From IMG/VR virus record IMGVR_UViG_3300032893_000142, positions 1-40,242 of that record: 40,242 nucleotides of DNA. One strand, written 5' to 3'. The stretch is from a virus. Below, piece after piece: positions 1-6,391 of the stretch. The first letter of the stretch is position 1. Each line of letters opens with the position of its first letter. Under the pieces are notes generated by a model. The model was not told the DNA's origin. It made no database searches and worked only from the letters and a program-made list of their open reading frames with translations. Both the position numbers and the translations under genes were made by a program.

Positions 1-277
1 TCTCAGCTTTGATCGTAATGCGGCTGGCCGCGATCTTCGAATCTTCGCCGTGGCGTGCGATCTCGCCAGACAGTTCAACTGAGCAAAAGCGCGAGTCGGT
101 GAGATCGTAATACGAAAACATATCGAGCGGATTCTCGACGGCGTGGAAGCCGGATTCGCACGCTTTGACTTTGCCTTCGTGCTTGTATGACTTGCTGATT
201 TCATACTGGAAATCGCGACAGGTCAGATCCTTATTGAAGGCCTTGTACGCGACGATCACTTTTTGTTCTTCAGACAT
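1..277 (-). CDS. DUF7666-like protein, N-terminal part (cut by window edge)
   Basis: This is the first 92 residues of a protein reading off the left edge. It starts at ATG 277 and aligns without gaps to the start of the complete 351-aa copy at 38477-39532 (position 1 matches 39256). The shared N-terminal block includes AYKAFNKDLTC, YEHEGKVKACESGFHA-type and NPLDMFSYYDL motifs, which I associate with phage proteins carrying the DUF7666 domain; the function of that family is unknown. The DNA copies differ at many, mostly third-codon, positions, so this is a diverged allele or paralogue and not a sequencing duplicate. The repeat domain of this copy lies beyond the window. Confidence 0.7.
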   Translation of the reverse strand, partial: MSEEQKVIVAYKAFNKDLTCRDFQYEISKSYKHEGKVKACESGFHAVENPLDMFSYYDLTDSRFCSVELSGEIARHGEDSKIAASRITIKAE

Positions 278-295
278 CAGGTTCTCCAGAGGTTT

Positions 296-418
296 TTAGC
301 AGCCCATCACGCCTGCGACCCAATCGCAGAAGGGCTGCCCGATGGTTATCGTTAAAAGCGACGCTGCGAGGAACGCCCAGAATAGGACGACGACGGCGAC
401 GCGCAAGACGGTTTTCAT
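296..418 (-). CDS. Small single-pass membrane protein, 40 aa (left copy)
   Basis: The 40-residue product begins MKTVLRVAVVVLFWAFL and has one strongly hydrophobic segment (about residues 5-28), then ends GQPFCDWVAGVMGC with two cysteines. It starts at ATG 418, overlapping the stop of the upstream 42-aa gene (ATGA), which supports translation. A near-identical copy is at 39551-39673, where the start codon is GTG. Conservation of the reading frame between the two diverged copies indicates a real gene. It is probably an inner-membrane peptide of the early region; its role is unknown. Confidence 0.6.
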   Translation of the reverse strand: MKTVLRVAVVVLFWAFLAASLLTITIGQPFCDWVAGVMGC

Positions 419-543
419 TGCAGGCACACGTCACGCATGAGGTCGACGGTGCCCAAGTACACATGACGCCCTTTCCACGGCACGTAGACATAGGAGAGGT
501 ACGCGTTGCTCAGGATCACGATGGAATAGCTCAGGTGGTTCAT
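415..543 (-). CDS. Small hypothetical protein, 42 aa (left copy)
   Basis: The start at ATG 543 is preceded by GGAGAAGTAACC, a good ribosome-binding site. The product begins MNHLSYSIVILSNAYLSYVYV and ends VDLMRDVCLQ. The counterpart at 39670-39822 shares only the VILSN core and the TVD..VCL ending, so this gene is the most diverged member of the duplicated cassette. It has no recognisable domain. It is translationally coupled to the downstream 40-aa membrane gene. Confidence 0.5.
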   Translation of the reverse strand: MNHLSYSIVILSNAYLSYVYVPWKGRHVYLGTVDLMRDVCLQ

Positions 544-545
544 GG

Positions 546-722
546 TTACTTCTCCAACACGGCGATCGTGTGATCGCCGATAGCAGCTTCGAGGGTCGCA
601 CGAGCGATCAGGCATTCGGTCTGCGCTTTCGTGCGCGGCAGGAACCCGTCCTGCGTCAGAACCAGCTCGGCGTTCCGAAGCGCCTTGATCGCGTCAACGA
701 TGTACTCAAGCTTTATCTGCAT
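546..722 (-). CDS. Small early protein, 58 aa (left copy)
   Basis: Start is ATG 722 (MQIKLEYIVDAIKALRNAE). The copy at 39824-40000 has the same length and most residues the same (MDIRLEHIVTAIKALRNAE), with changes mostly conservative. It is rich in alternating charged and hydrophobic residues and is probably a small all-helical protein. The conserved stretch ALRNAELVLTQD..LPR is found in both copies. Function is unknown. In this copy the upstream 106-aa gene overlaps the start by 17 bp. Confidence 0.6.
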   Translation of the reverse strand: MQIKLEYIVDAIKALRNAELVLTQDGFLPRTKAQTECLIARATLEAAIGDHTIAVLEK

Positions 723-1026
723 GGCAGGCTCCAGTGGCTTTGGCGATGACGAACTCGTAGTCGCTCAGGTCCATCATCGGTTCGCACGAGTTGTCGCTAC
801 AGCAGATGTTCTTGATGCAATCCATGGCATCGATCAGCGCTTCGAGCAGTTCGGGCGCAGCGGCGATCAGGGCACGGTCAGCATCACTGATGGTCATATC
901 TACGCAACCTCCGTAACAGAACGATCCGCAGCTCACTTCGGTGTGAATGATGTCTCGCCATTCACCACCGTCCTGCTCAAGTTCCCGCCCTGACCATTTC
1001 CACGGCCCCGGAGTAAAACTAGACAT
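706..1026 (-). CDS. Phage protein with TPGPWKW / IAAAPELLEAL motifs, 106 aa
   Basis: The product begins MSSFTPGPWKWSGRE and contains ADRALIAAAPELLEALIDAM, a combination seen in a widespread family of small phage early proteins of unknown function. It has a cysteine-rich middle (CGSFCYGGC, NICCSDNSC) that could bind metal. It lies between the 57-aa zinc-type gene and the 58-aa gene. The corresponding place in the right-hand copy of the cassette (40000-40002) has no insert at all, so this gene is present in only one of the two alleles. Confidence 0.65.
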   Translation of the reverse strand: MSSFTPGPWKWSGRELEQDGGEWRDIIHTEVSCGSFCYGGCVDMTISDADRALIAAAPELLEALIDAMDCIKNICCSDNSCEPMMDLSDYEFVIAKATGACHADKA

Positions 1027-1192
1027 GGCATTCTCCTTCTTCGTTGCATTTCAGGCATTCGCGATAGCCGAACTGGTCGTAGCGGTAAGGCACGCGCTTG
1101 CGGCAGTCTGAGCACCACATGCGCGGCGCCGTGTCGATGTCGGGCTCGCCGAAGTAATCGGGCTTTCCAATTTCATCCCAAAGAATTGGCAT
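1019..1192 (-). CDS. Small zinc-ribbon-like protein, 57 aa (left copy)
   Basis: Start is ATG 1192 behind GAAGGTGGCGTG. The product begins MPILWDEIGKPDYFGEPDID and contains two CxxC pairs (WCSDC near residues 28-31 and CLKC near 47-50), the pattern of a small zinc ribbon. The copy at 40002-40187 keeps the N-terminus and both CxxC pairs but has a different sequence between them. It could be a nucleic-acid- or protein-binding early factor; nothing more specific can be said. Confidence 0.6.
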   Translation of the reverse strand: MPILWDEIGKPDYFGEPDIDTAPRMWCSDCRKRVPYRYDQFGYRECLKCNEEGECHV

Positions 1193-1247
1193 CACGCCAC
1201 CTTCACGAATTGGCCGAGGGAGAAAACCTCGCTCGTGATGCTGTAGA
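1121..1247. repeat. 127-bp exact repeat, left copy
   Basis: Positions 1121-1247 are identical, base for base, to 40116-40242 at the very end of the window. The base before the match differs (T at 1120, G at 40115), so the identity begins sharply. The repeat covers the start of the small zinc-ribbon gene and the end of the 62-aa gene. A length of exactly 127 is a usual maximum k-mer in de Bruijn assemblers, so this is most likely an assembly junction. Confidence 0.9.
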
Positions 1248-1380
1248 GCTCGCGGCACATGTCGTTATGCAGGCGGCAGTCGGAGTCGGTACGCGACTTC
1301 GCGAGCCTTGCGCCGTTCGCGACAATTCGCGCCTTGAGTTCTGAGATGAAGCCTAGGGTGATCTGGCTGTTGCTTTCCAT
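1192..1380 (-). CDS. Hypothetical early protein, 62 aa
   Basis: The first gene of the leftward operon downstream of the promoter at 1414-1442. The start at ATG 1380 has GGCGAGG seven bases upstream. The product begins MESNSQITLGFISELKARI and looks helical and soluble. It runs into the zinc-ribbon gene with overlapping stop and start (TGATG). The last 18 codons recur at the right end of the window as part of the exact 127-bp repeat. No family was recognised. Confidence 0.55.
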   Translation of the reverse strand: MESNSQITLGFISELKARIVANGARLAKSRTDSDCRLHNDMCRELYSITSEVFSLGQFVKVA

Positions 1381-1413
1381 GTTTGCCTCGCCGTTCGTTG
1401 ATTCGATGGATGA

Positions 1414-1442
1414 ACTATAGTCGCAGCCATGAGACCCGTCAA
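1414..1442 (-). promoter_or_regulatory. Leftward early promoter (sigma70-type)
   Basis: On the minus strand TTGACG (1442-1437) and TATAGT (1419-1414) are separated by exactly 17 bp, a near-consensus sigma70 promoter. Transcription would start near 1407 and enter the 62-aa gene at 1380 and then the rest of the leftward small-gene cassette and, in a circular genome, the Erf/YqaJ genes. The -35 box overlaps the palindrome at 1439-1456. Confidence 0.65.
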
Positions 1443-1456
1443 CAACTTTTTGTTGA
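1439..1456. promoter_or_regulatory. Palindromic operator candidate
   Basis: TCAACAA-CTTT-TTGTTGA is a perfect 7-bp inverted repeat with a 4-bp centre. It overlaps the -35 box of the leftward promoter and lies 66 bp upstream of the HTH regulator gene, the expected place for an operator bound by that regulator. The downstream stretch to 1521 is T-rich and ends with CGGAGAG, the ribosome-binding site of the HTH gene. A rightward promoter must lie here but no clear -35/-10 pair stands out. Confidence 0.5.
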
Positions 1457-1521
1457 AAAATTGAGATTGCGCTTTTTTCTTTCGTGAGATAGAGTACACT
1501 GCATTACACGCGGAGAGCACA

Positions 1522-1758
1522 ATGAAGACACCGAAAGACCTGATCCTCGAGATCGTCGCAGCTGGGTTCACTCAGACCCAGATCTCAAAAGAGACTGGGA
1601 TCCACAAAGCGACCATTTCGAGACTTTCCCAAGGCATCAGCCAAGAAATCTCGTTTGTTCGTATGAATGCGCTGATCGAGTGCCACCGGAAGCTGATGAT
1701 GAAGGCGCGCCGGGCCGCATCGCGTCGCGCACGCATCGAGGAAACGGAGACCGCATGA
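1522..1758 (+). CDS. Small helix-turn-helix regulator (Cro/CI-like fold), 78 aa
   Basis: Residues 14-40 (FTQTQISKETGIHKATISRL) form a classical helix-turn-helix of the lambda-repressor/Cro type, followed by a very basic tail (KARRAASRRAR) that could strengthen DNA contact. At 78 aa it has no cleavage or dimerisation domain like CI, so a Cro-like early switch is more likely than a lysogeny repressor. It is the first rightward gene after the divergent control region, with GGAG at 1512-1515 before ATG 1522. The palindrome at 1439-1456 is its probable target. Its stop overlaps the next start (ATGA). Confidence 0.75.
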   Translation: MKTPKDLILEIVAAGFTQTQISKETGIHKATISRLSQGISQEISFVRMNALIECHRKLMMKARRAASRRARIEETETA

Positions 1759-1847
1759 TCCCCTTTTTTCTCGGCATGGCCTGCGGCGCCGGTATCGTCG
1801 GCGTATTCTTCTCTGCTTACGTGCAGGACTATCGGGGACGGAAATGA
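1755..1847 (+). CDS. 30-aa single-span membrane peptide
   Basis: The frame starts at ATG 1755, overlapping the HTH stop (ATGA), and ends in a TGA that overlaps the helicase ATG at 1844, so it is coupled at both ends. The product, MIPFFLGMACGAGIVGVFFS plus a polar tail AYVQDYRGRK, is one membrane span with a positively charged end. The perfect packing into the operon is the main support. Such peptides in early phage operons often modulate host membrane proteins, but no function can be assigned. Confidence 0.5.
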   Translation: MIPFFLGMACGAGIVGVFFSAYVQDYRGRK

Positions 1848-3250
1848 TCGATAGTGGGATGGAAAACTACCAAGATTTTATCGAGCGCAAACGCATGTCT
1901 GATCCTGCGTCTGGATTGATCGAAGTACCGTCTTTGAATGACGCGCTCAAGCCGCACCAGCGCGACATCGTGACGTGGGCGCTTCGCCGTGGCCGTGCCG
2001 CCGTGTTCGCTGGCACGGGACTCGGAAAGACCTTCATGCAGCTTGAGTGGGCTCGTTGTGTCTCAGAGTCGATCGACATGCCAGTCCTGATCCTCGCGCC
2101 TTTAGCTGTGGCGGCGCAGACGGAACGAGAAGGCGCGAAGTTCGGGATTGACGTCAAGCATTGCCGCGACCAGTCAGAAGTCGGCGACGCGCAAATCGTC
2201 GTGACGAACTATGACCGCCTGCAGAAATTCGACCTTGAGCACTTCGCGGGCGTGGTTCTGGATGAGTCGAGCATCCTGAAGGCATCAGACGGCAAGACGC
2301 GCACGGCGATTATCGAGGCGTTCAAGGATTATCGCTTCCGTCTGGCCTGCACCGCCACGCCGGCGCCGAACGATTACATGGAGCTCGGCAACCACGCAGA
2401 ATTCCTGGGCGTGATGACGCAAGAGGAAATGCTGGCGATGTTCTTCATCCACGACGGCGGCGAGACGCAGAAATGGCGACTCAAAGGCCATGCCAACAGC
2501 GAGTTCTGGAAATGGATGTGCTCCTGGGCGGTGATGCTGCGCAAACCATCCGATCTTGGCTATCCGAATGACGGATACGATCTGCCACCGCTGAAGATCG
2601 AACAGGTGACAGTTGCAGTCGATCATTGCCGCGCGCAAGACACGCTGTTCGTGATGCAGGCAGCGACCCTGCAGGATCGCATCAAGGAACGTCGCGAGAC
2701 TGTTGAGGAACGCTGCAAGGCGGCGGATGCAATCATTGCCCGCAAGCCGGATGTGCCATGGCTGATCTGGTGCAACCTGAACAGCGAGGCCGAATTAATG
2801 GCGAAGCTTGTTCCGGGTACGGTCGAGGTTCGAGGCTCCGATAAGGCCGAAGACAAGGAAAGCAAGATTCTCGCGTTCCTGAATGGCGACGTTCTGAACA
2901 TGGACAGCAAGCCTTCGATCATGGGCTTCGGACTCAATTTCCAGCACTGCGCCGACATGGTTTTCGTCGGCCTGAATGACTCGTACGAGCAGCTGTTTCA
3001 GGCAATCCGCCGTTGCTGGCGATTCGGCCAGACCAAGACCGTCAATGTGCATCTGATCGCCGCTGAAACCGAAGGCGCGGTAGTGGCGAATCTTCAGCGC
3101 AAAGAGGAAGACGCCGAGCGCATGGCTGAGCAGATGGTCGCACACATGCAAGACATTACCGTCGCAGCGATTCGCGGCACGCAACGAACCAAGACCGAAT
3201 ACAACCCGACCGTCGAGATGACGATTCCTGCATTCCTGGAGGCAGCGTGA
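1844..3250 (+). CDS. SNF2/DEAD-type superfamily 2 helicase, 468 aa
   Basis: An ATP-dependent DNA translocase or helicase. Residues about 36-40 (KPHQR) resemble the Q-type motif, 56-63 are the Walker A motif AGTGLGKT, about 139-143 the Walker B variant LDESS typical of SNF2-like phage helicases, about 168-172 motif III (TATPA) and about 387-395 motif VI (IRRCWRFGQ), with the arginine-rich RxxRxGQ signature of SNF2 proteins. All helicase motifs are present in order. It overlaps the methyltransferase by 4 bp. The pair is common in phages of Burkholderia and Pseudomonas; the helicase probably acts in replication or fork remodelling. The start could also be ATG 1859. Confidence 0.85.
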   Translation: MIDSGMENYQDFIERKRMSDPASGLIEVPSLNDALKPHQRDIVTWALRRGRAAVFAGTGLGKTFMQLEWARCVSESIDMPVLILAPLAVAAQTEREGAKFGIDVKHCRDQSEVGDAQIVVTNYDRLQKFDLEHFAGVVLDESSILKASDGKTRTAIIEAFKDYRFRLACTATPAPNDYMELGNHAEFLGVMTQEEMLAMFFIHDGGETQKWRLKGHANSEFWKWMCSWAVMLRKPSDLGYPNDGYDLPPLKIEQVTVAVDHCRAQDTLFVMQAATLQDRIKERRETVEERCKAADAIIARKPDVPWLIWCNLNSEAELMAKLVPGTVEVRGSDKAEDKESKILAFLNGDVLNMDSKPSIMGFGLNFQHCADMVFVGLNDSYEQLFQAIRRCWRFGQTKTVNVHLIAAETEGAVVANLQRKEEDAERMAEQMVAHMQDITVAAIRGTQRTKTEYNPTVEMTIPAFLEAA

Positions 3251-4128
3251 AAGTTTTGAACGAAAAGATCGGCAACGACTACGCCATGTACCACGCGGAT
3301 TGCGTGGAAGGCGTCTCTGGCCTCCCAGATGAATCTGTGGGCTTCTCGGTATTCAGTCCGCCTTTCGCCAGCCTGTACACGTATAGCAATAGCGATCGTG
3401 ACATGGGCAATTCGAAGGATGACGGCGCATTCGACATTCACTTCCAGTTCCTCATCAAGGAACTGTATCGCGTTCTCAAGGCCGGCCGACTGGTGTCTTT
3501 CCATTGTATGAATCTGCCGACCAGCAAGGCGCATCACGGCTTCATCGGCATTCGCGATTTCCGCGGCGACCTGATCCGCATGTTCGAGAAGGAAGGTTTT
3601 ATTTTCCATAGCGAAGTGTGCATCTGGAAAGATCCTGTGACCGCGATGCAACGCACCAAGGCTCTTGGTCTGTTGCACAAGACCATCCGCAACGATTCGA
3701 GCATGAGCCGCCAAGGAATTCCCGATTACTTGGTGACAATGCGCAAGCCCGGAAAGAACCCGGAGCCGATCGCGCACACGCATGAGGATTTCCCGGTCGA
3801 GCTCTGGCAGCAATACGCGTCGCCCGTGTGGATGGATATCAATCCGACCGATACGCTGGCATTCCGCGAGGCACGAGATGAAGAAGACGAGCGGCATATC
3901 TGCCCTCTCCAGCTGCAGGTGATAGAGCGTGCTCTGAAGCTCTGGAGCAATCCGGGCGATGTGGTGCTATCCCCCTTCGGCGGCATCGGATCGGAGGGCT
4001 ACGTATCGCTGCAGATGGGCCGAAAGTTCATCGGGTTCGAACTCAAGGAATCGTACTGGAAGGTTGCCTGCAAGAACCTTGAAGCCGCCAGGACGAGCAT
4101 GGGCGATCTTTTCGATGTTGCGGCGTGA
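3247..4128 (+). CDS. DNA methyltransferase (N4/N6, beta-class order), 293 aa
   Basis: An S-adenosylmethionine-dependent amino-methyltransferase acting on DNA bases. The catalytic motif SPPF is at residues 37-40 and the cofactor-binding motif SPFGGIGSEG near 242-251, so the catalytic motif precedes the AdoMet motif, as in the beta class. The first residue S rather than D is commoner in N4-cytosine enzymes than in N6-adenine enzymes, though phage enzymes with SPPF are not biochemically settled. It starts at GTG 3247, overlapping the helicase stop (GTGA). No cognate restriction nuclease is nearby, so it is an orphan, probably protecting phage DNA from host restriction. Confidence 0.85.
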   Translation: MKVLNEKIGNDYAMYHADCVEGVSGLPDESVGFSVFSPPFASLYTYSNSDRDMGNSKDDGAFDIHFQFLIKELYRVLKAGRLVSFHCMNLPTSKAHHGFIGIRDFRGDLIRMFEKEGFIFHSEVCIWKDPVTAMQRTKALGLLHKTIRNDSSMSRQGIPDYLVTMRKPGKNPEPIAHTHEDFPVELWQQYASPVWMDINPTDTLAFREARDEEDERHICPLQLQVIERALKLWSNPGDVVLSPFGGIGSEGYVSLQMGRKFIGFELKESYWKVACKNLEAARTSMGDLFDVAA

Positions 4129-4177
4129 GATAAGACGTTGCGCGAGGTAATCTGGCGCGCGTGAAAGGGGATGTTCA

Positions 4178-4258
4178 ATGGAACTGTTCATCGATTTCTG
4201 TATGCTCGGCGTGCTGTGCTTCGCGTTCGGCTGCCCGGTTTGGCTTGTGCGCCTGTGA
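4178..4258 (+). CDS. 26-aa membrane peptide
   Basis: ATG 4178 is preceded by AAAGGGG with seven bases of spacing, a strong ribosome-binding site. The product, beginning MELFIDFCMLGVLCFAFGC, is almost entirely hydrophobic. It stops 7 bp before the GTG of the DUF1376 gene. A longer reading of the downstream gene from 4161 runs through this stretch in another frame with an unlikely cysteine-rich sequence, so the small peptide is the better interpretation. Confidence 0.4.
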   Translation: MELFIDFCMLGVLCFAFGCPVWLVRL

Positions 4259-4265
4259 GGTGGCT

Positions 4266-5225
4266 GTGAATTATTACGAGCACCACATTGGCGATTACGA
4301 CGAGGCGACCTCGCACCTCACAGCGTGCGAGGACGGCATCTATTGCCGGCTGATTCGGAAGTACATGGCGAAGGAACAGCCATTGCCGGATGATCTGCCA
4401 GCGCTACAACGACTCGTTCGCGCGCGCACACGTGAAGAAAAAAACGCGGTCGCTTCGATACTGACCGAATTTTTTTATTTGAGGGACGGATTCTGGCATC
4501 AAAAAACGTGTGATGAGGTCATCGAGAAATTTCACGCTGGAAAACCGGAGCGCGAGGTCAAAAAAGCGAACGAGGACAACCGTCTAAAAAAACATCGAGA
4601 AGAGCGCTCAGCCTTATTCCGCGCGCTTACTGAGGTGGGAGAGCATGCACCATGGAATACCCCGATGGGGGAGTTACGGGAGATGGTGAAACGCGTTACT
4701 GCAACGGCACCAGAAACACTATCTCAGCCGTTACCTGCAACGGCACCTGCAACGCCTGCAACGGCTACCCAAACACCAATACCCAATACCCAATACCCAG
4801 ATATAAAACCCCTAGGTGGTGGAACGGACGTAGGTGGTATACCTCGCGCGACCGTCCGCCCCGCCGAACTCTCTGCGGCGATGCGTCGACATTCGATCGA
4901 AGCGCAGCCCGGAGACCCCCGAATCATCGCTGCCGCTGCCGCTGGCATAACGCCGGAGACGGTCGAGGCCGCATGCGCCGAGGCGAAATCTTCCGATCCG
5001 ACTGGTCGCGTCAAGCCCGGCTTCGTGCTTTCGATTGCTGAGCGCTGGACACGCGAGGCGCGAAGTCCGCGCGCCACCGGCAAGCCGGCTGCGGTCCCAC
5101 GCAGCTACCACGACGAGCGCGCCGACGTGATCGCGCAGCTCACCGGCCGCAAGGCCGCCCACCAAAACGAAGATGACGGAGTGATCGATGTCCACGCCCA
5201 CGCAGTCCCACGACTCGGCAGCTGA
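4266..5225 (+). CDS. DUF1376 (YdaU-like) replication initiator-like protein, 319 aa
   Basis: The start is GTG 4266, giving VNYYEHHIGDYDEATSHL, the expected N-terminus of DUF1376 proteins, with GAGGTGG upstream. Residues 1-100 are the DUF1376 domain, followed by a basic helical stretch, a Thr/Ala/Pro-rich linker (about 140-180) and a C-terminal part. In many phages this family sits where lambda O sits, just before the helicase loader, and is believed to recognise the origin. The linker is encoded by DNA with short tandem and direct repeats (4699-4838), like the origin inside lambda O. It overlaps the next gene by 38 bp. Confidence 0.75.
   Translation: MNYYEHHIGDYDEATSHLTACEDGIYCRLIRKYMAKEQPLPDDLPALQRLVRARTREEKNAVASILTEFFYLRDGFWHQKTCDEVIEKFHAGKPEREVKKANEDNRLKKHREERSALFRALTEVGEHAPWNTPMGELREMVKRVTATAPETLSQPLPATAPATPATATQTPIPNTQYPDIKPLGGGTDVGGIPRATVRPAELSAAMRRHSIEAQPGDPRIIAAAAAGITPETVEAACAEAKSSDPTGRVKPGFVLSIAERWTREARSPRATGKPAAVPRSYHDERADVIAQLTGRKAAHQNEDDGVIDVHAHAVPRLGS
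4699..4838. other. Candidate replication origin (iteron-like repeats)
   Basis: Four copies of CTGCAACG begin at 4699, 4735, 4747 and 4756; the unit CCAATAC is repeated three times head to tail at 4776-4796; an AT-rich stretch GATATAAAA follows at 4800-4808; TAGGTGGT occurs at 4813 and 4831. The 7-bp tandem unit is out of step with codons, which argues for DNA-level selection rather than protein repeats. The placement inside an initiator-like gene directly before the loader gene mirrors lambda ori. Confidence 0.45.
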
Positions 5226-5826
5226 TCCCGGCTGGCCCGTAACCGCCATTCCCCAGCGCTGGGTCGAAGCCCTGTTTGCAACGATGTCGTCGACCTACGG
5301 CGCACGCTTCGCGGATCTTTGGCGAGGAACCGAAATCGCGCAGGTCAAACGGCAATGGGGTATCGAGCTCGCGAAGCTCACCTCTGCGCAGATGAAGGCG
5401 GGCCGCGAAAACCTGATGCAGCTCGTGAAGGCGCCGACATGTCCCGAGTTCATCGCGCACTGCAGGCAGTCGCGCATGGAGGCCGCGGCGAGCACCGCAT
5501 TTCAGATCGAGAACACGCCAAAAACGACGGTCGAAGAGGCATCCCGGAATCTCGGCGCCGTGCGCAATGCGATCAACAAGCTGAGCTCATCGGAGCCGAC
5601 GGCCGAATGGGCCTACAAGCTCCTGATGCGCGGAAAGTCCGAATCGGGTGGCGAGTTGACCTACGAGATTGTGCGCTGCGCTTCGGACGCGATATCCTCA
5701 AGCGCCGGCCGCAAGGCCATTCAGGACTGCACTGATCCCGTGCTGCGTGAGGAGTACCGCATGATCCGCGATTCGATTGTCGAAGGATACCAGGCAGCAG
5801 GCCAGCCACTGTGGGGGACTCGGTGA
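5188..5826 (+). CDS. Lambda P-like helicase loader, 212 aa
   Basis: Replication protein P-like: it would recruit the host DnaB helicase to the phage origin. Support comes from the N-terminal region with LWRGTEIAQVKRQWGIEL and KAPTCPEFIAHCRQ (about residues 45-93), matching the pattern in lambda P family proteins where W...F/L blocks precede PSPGQF.AWCR. It lies directly downstream of the DUF1376 initiator-like gene and overlaps it by 38 bp, the same order as O and P. The C-terminus has a conserved-looking LREEYRMIRDSIVEGY helix. The assignment is by pattern and context and is not certain. Confidence 0.6.
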   Translation: MSTPTQSHDSAADPGWPVTAIPQRWVEALFATMSSTYGARFADLWRGTEIAQVKRQWGIELAKLTSAQMKAGRENLMQLVKAPTCPEFIAHCRQSRMEAAASTAFQIENTPKTTVEEASRNLGAVRNAINKLSSSEPTAEWAYKLLMRGKSESGGELTYEIVRCASDAISSSAGRKAIQDCTDPVLREEYRMIRDSIVEGYQAAGQPLWGTR

Positions 5827-5972
5827 TGACGATCTTTCCAGCAAAAAAGGCTCGGACCGCGAAAAAGGCTCTAGGCGGCTTTGCCGAGTTTACCCTATGG
5901 TGTGGTAGCCACACGTTCCAACCAAGCCAAATGGAACCGGTATCCACAAGCCACAGAGGCATCGAAACATGA
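5826..5972 (+). CDS. Small hypothetical protein, 48 aa
   Basis: Starts at ATG 5826 (sharing a base with the preceding TGA) and ends with a TGA overlapping the RusA ATG at 5969. The product begins MTIFPAKKARTAKKALGGFA, a basic lysine-rich N-terminus, and contains LWCGSHTFQPSQ. Exact coupling at both ends supports translation; otherwise this 143-bp gap would be unexplained. It is a possible nucleic-acid-binding protein. Confidence 0.45.
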   Translation: MTIFPAKKARTAKKALGGFAEFTLWCGSHTFQPSQMEPVSTSHRGIET

Positions 5973-6391
5973 CTGATATCCAAGCAATCCCTCCCGGCCT
6001 CTCGCAGCACATCCGCCTGCCGCTGCCGCCTTCGGTCAATTGCTATTGGCGGAAGAGCCCGCGTGGGATGTTCATCACGAAACAGGGGAAAGACTTTCGT
6101 AGAGAAGTCGCCGAGATCGTGGCCGAGCGGCAATGCCTAAAATTTGGTGCTGCACGCCTTTTCATGGCCGTGCGGCTGTGCATGAGGGACCGGAGGAAAT
6201 CAGACCTTGACAACCGTCTCAAAGCCTTGGCCGATGCTCTGGAGCATGCCGGCGTATTCGACAACGACGAGCAGATCGACGAACTGCTGATCCTGCGCGG
6301 GCCGATCGTAAAGGGCGGCGAGTGCTACGTGATGCTGTCGGTGCGAGAGACTGCCGCAGAACCGCCGCAAGGCGCATTGGAGGCCGTATGA
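5969..6391 (+). CDS. rusA: RusA-family Holliday junction resolvase, 140 aa
   Basis: A structure-specific endonuclease that cuts Holliday junctions during recombination and resolves branched DNA before packaging. The N-terminal LPLPPSVNCYWR is the typical RusA beginning. The catalytic acids fit S-D79-L-D81-N and the F-D98-N-D100 pair, matching the DxD...D arrangement of E. coli RusA. Length is near the family norm (about 120 aa) with a short C-terminal extension. It is translationally coupled to its neighbours on both sides. Confidence 0.88.
   Translation: MTDIQAIPPGLSQHIRLPLPPSVNCYWRKSPRGMFITKQGKDFRREVAEIVAERQCLKFGAARLFMAVRLCMRDRRKSDLDNRLKALADALEHAGVFDNDEQIDELLILRGPIVKGGECYVMLSVRETAAEPPQGALEAV

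Noticed and set aside
1381-1758. A lysogeny module (integrase, CI repressor, attachment site)
   Set aside because: Only a 78-aa HTH protein without a dimerisation or cleavage domain is present, and no tyrosine or serine recombinase is found in the window.
2795-3897. Long minus-strand frames over the helicase and methyltransferase genes
   Set aside because: They are antisense to genes with complete catalytic motifs, lack ribosome-binding sites and show no recognisable protein features.
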